Shown: positions 62,640-64,000 of the stretch, in pieces | Layout: every line of letters begins with the position of its first letter | Position numbering within the stretch: position 1 is the first letter of the stretch | Assembly: GCA_947095585.1 (NCBI GenBank) | Contig: OX352761.1 | Coordinates: 55,846,432 to 55,910,431, forward strand | Length of the DNA: 64,000 bases | From: Nephrocerus scutellatus | Lineage: Eukaryota > Arthropoda > Insecta > Diptera > Pipunculidae | Direction: 5' to 3' | Notes under the pieces: model-generated | Database searches by the model: none | What the model was told of the DNA's origin: nothing | What the model saw: the letters and a program-made list of their open reading frames with translations, nothing else | Program-made: the position numbers and the translations under genes

Positions 62640-64000
62640 AGCGGAGATATGTATAAATTTCGGGATCTTCCAAAAATTACATAAAACCATCCTTAGTCGA
62701 AAAACCTATGCAAAATAAAAATTCCTTTTTCTCAAGATCTATAGCTGGGGACGTCCGTATAACACAACATACGATGATTAATCTCTTTAATACGAAGGAT
62801 ATTAGTCTCAAATTCTATCTTCTACCTAATTTACAAACGTTTGAAGGTATCATTGGCAACGATAGTCTTAAGGCACTATCTGCTGTAATAGACACAAAAA
62901 ATAACTTCATGAACATTTTAAATTCTGTCCAAGTCAAAATCAAACAGTTGACTTCCCCAACAGTAAACGCCCTTAATGTTAAAACCGATCACATGACAGT
63001 GACACAGCAAAGTTTTTTAAATTCAGTTGTTAATAACTTCCCAAACATATTTTGTGAACCTAATGAGAAACTTACCTTTACTACAAAGGTCGTTGGAGAA
63101 ATCCGAACCTCAACCGATTCACCTATTTGTAGTAAATACTACCCCTTCACAATGTCACTTAAATCCGAAGTAGAGAGACAGATTCAAGAGCTGTTGGAGC
63201 ATGGAATCATTAGACGCTCCAGATCCCCATATAACTCTCCGGTATGGGTCGTACCGAAGAAGCCAGACTCCACAGGCAAAAAACAATACATAATGGTGAT
63301 CGACTACAGGAAGCTTAACAGCGTTACCATAGCCGATCGTTATCCCATTTCCGAGATAAGTGAAGTCCTAGCTCAATTAGGCAAAAACAATTTTTTCACT
63401 GTCCTTGAAAAGTGGTTTTCACCAGATTCCCTTGAAGGAATCTGACATCGAAAAAACAGCTTTTTCCATAAACAATGGTAAATTCGAGTTCACTAGACTT
63501 CCATTTGGACTCAAAAATGCGCCATCAATTTTTCAAAGGGCACTCGACATCTTGCGAGAGTATATAGGAAAAACTTGCTATGTCTATATTGACGAAATAG
63601 TAATATTCAGCAAGACTGAAAGTGATCATGCCCGGCACATAAAGGACATTTTTAAAATACTTTATGATGCAAATATGAAGGTGCAATTGGATAAATGCCA
63701 TTTTTTTCAAAAGGAAGTCGAATTCTTGGGATTCATCATATCATCAGAGGGAATTATGACGAACCCCGCAAAGGTCGAAGCGATAAAAAACTTCCCATTA
63801 CCCCAAACTCTGAAAGATTTGCGTTCCTTCCTTGCACTTTCCGGCTATTATCGCCGCTTTATTAAGGACTACGCAAAGCTTGCGAAACCCTTAACTACCC
63901 TTCTAAGAGGGGAGGAAGGACGTATGTCCAAGACACAATCGGCTAGAAAAAAAATGTTTCTCGACCCCGCAGCTATGGACGCCTTCGGCAAAAGTAAACA
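62640..64000 (+). pseudogene. Gypsy-type pol: protease remnant and reverse transcriptase
   Basis: The protease is reduced to SGSSKNYIKPS with the DTG triad lost. The open frame 62,708-63,445 covers a spacer and the RT start: PFTMSLKSEVERQIQELLEH, SPYNSPVWVVPKK, MVIDYRKLNSVTIADRYPIS. At ~63,410 a small deletion shifts the frame and removes the first catalytic Asp region. The RT continues in the next frame as SGFHQIPLKES, LPFGLKNAPSIFQRALD and CYVYIDEIVIFSK, where the usual Asp-Asp pair reads Asp-Glu. It runs through VEFLGFIISSEGI and LRSFLALSGYYRRFI off the window edge. Dead on at least three counts. Confidence 0.75.

Larger units (their letters stand above)
59161..64000 (+). mobile_element. 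Errantivirus-like Ty3/gypsy element (5' LTR to RNase H; continues beyond window)
   Basis: The order is LTR (59,161-59,510), primer-binding site, leader with a mariner insertion, gag, protease remnant and RT; the element runs off the window within the RT/RNase H region. AGTGATAC as LTR start and a TGGCGCCC primer site are typical of the gypsy/17.6 group of insect endogenous retroviruses. gag and pol are both broken. Whether an env gene follows cannot be seen. Confidence 0.7.

Overview
The window looks like a transposon-saturated stretch of an insect nuclear genome, most likely a higher fly (Diptera). I infer this from the AT-rich composition and the mix of mobile elements: CR1-like and Jockey-like non-LTR retrotransposons, Ty3/gypsy, Ty1/copia and BEL/Pao LTR elements, Tc1/mariner DNA transposons, Helitrons and a tRNA-derived SINE. 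The species cannot be named from sequence alone. The only convincing host gene is part of a PDZ-domain protein on the minus strand (22.6-24.4 kb), with four exons whose splice phases agree. Nearly every mobile-element reading frame is broken.

Region by region. 0-4.3 kb holds 3' fragments of non-LTR elements, the 3' end of a copia element and the first copy of a family built from a ~120-bp repeat. 4.3-7.8 kb is an almost full-length but inactive CR1-like element. 7.8-11 kb is an oppositely oriented non-LTR element with a degenerate 2A-like motif; a 0.53-kb foldback MITE sits inside it. 11-17.6 kb is a mosaic of RT fragments, ~120-bp-repeat elements and SINE copy 1. 17.6-21.9 kb holds two halves of one Ty3/gypsy family in opposite orientation, as if the 5' half had been inverted. 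22-24.4 kb has a BEL/Pao remnant and the host PDZ exons. 25.1-29.8 kb is a ~73-bp satellite interrupted by an internally deleted gypsy-type element with a CCGC target duplication; its 3' LTR carries a 5'-truncated Jockey copy. SINE copy 2, an RNase H remnant and a mariner remnant follow up to 33.3 kb.

The most striking region is 33,274-50,289: 21 head-to-tail non-autonomous Helitron units, each running from TC to CTAG, with no host sequence between them. They are organised at several scales: 142-bp subrepeats, 0.63-0.91-kb units, an alternating dimer of 2 x 913 bp, and a 7,401-bp duplicated block. It is effectively a satellite made from a rolling-circle transposon.

50.3-57.4 kb is a nest four levels deep: a dispersed repeat was hit by an LTR (now solo), that LTR was hit exactly at its predicted transcription start by a nearly full-length Jockey element with a 15-bp target duplication, and the Jockey element was hit by a tiny CR1 3' tail. 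After two small foldback elements, the window ends inside a degenerate errantivirus-like gypsy element (LTR, primer-binding site, gag, start of pol). A mariner copy lacking its DNA-binding domain sits in its leader. The genes do not form a pathway; the window records successive insertions, truncations, tandem amplification and recombination.
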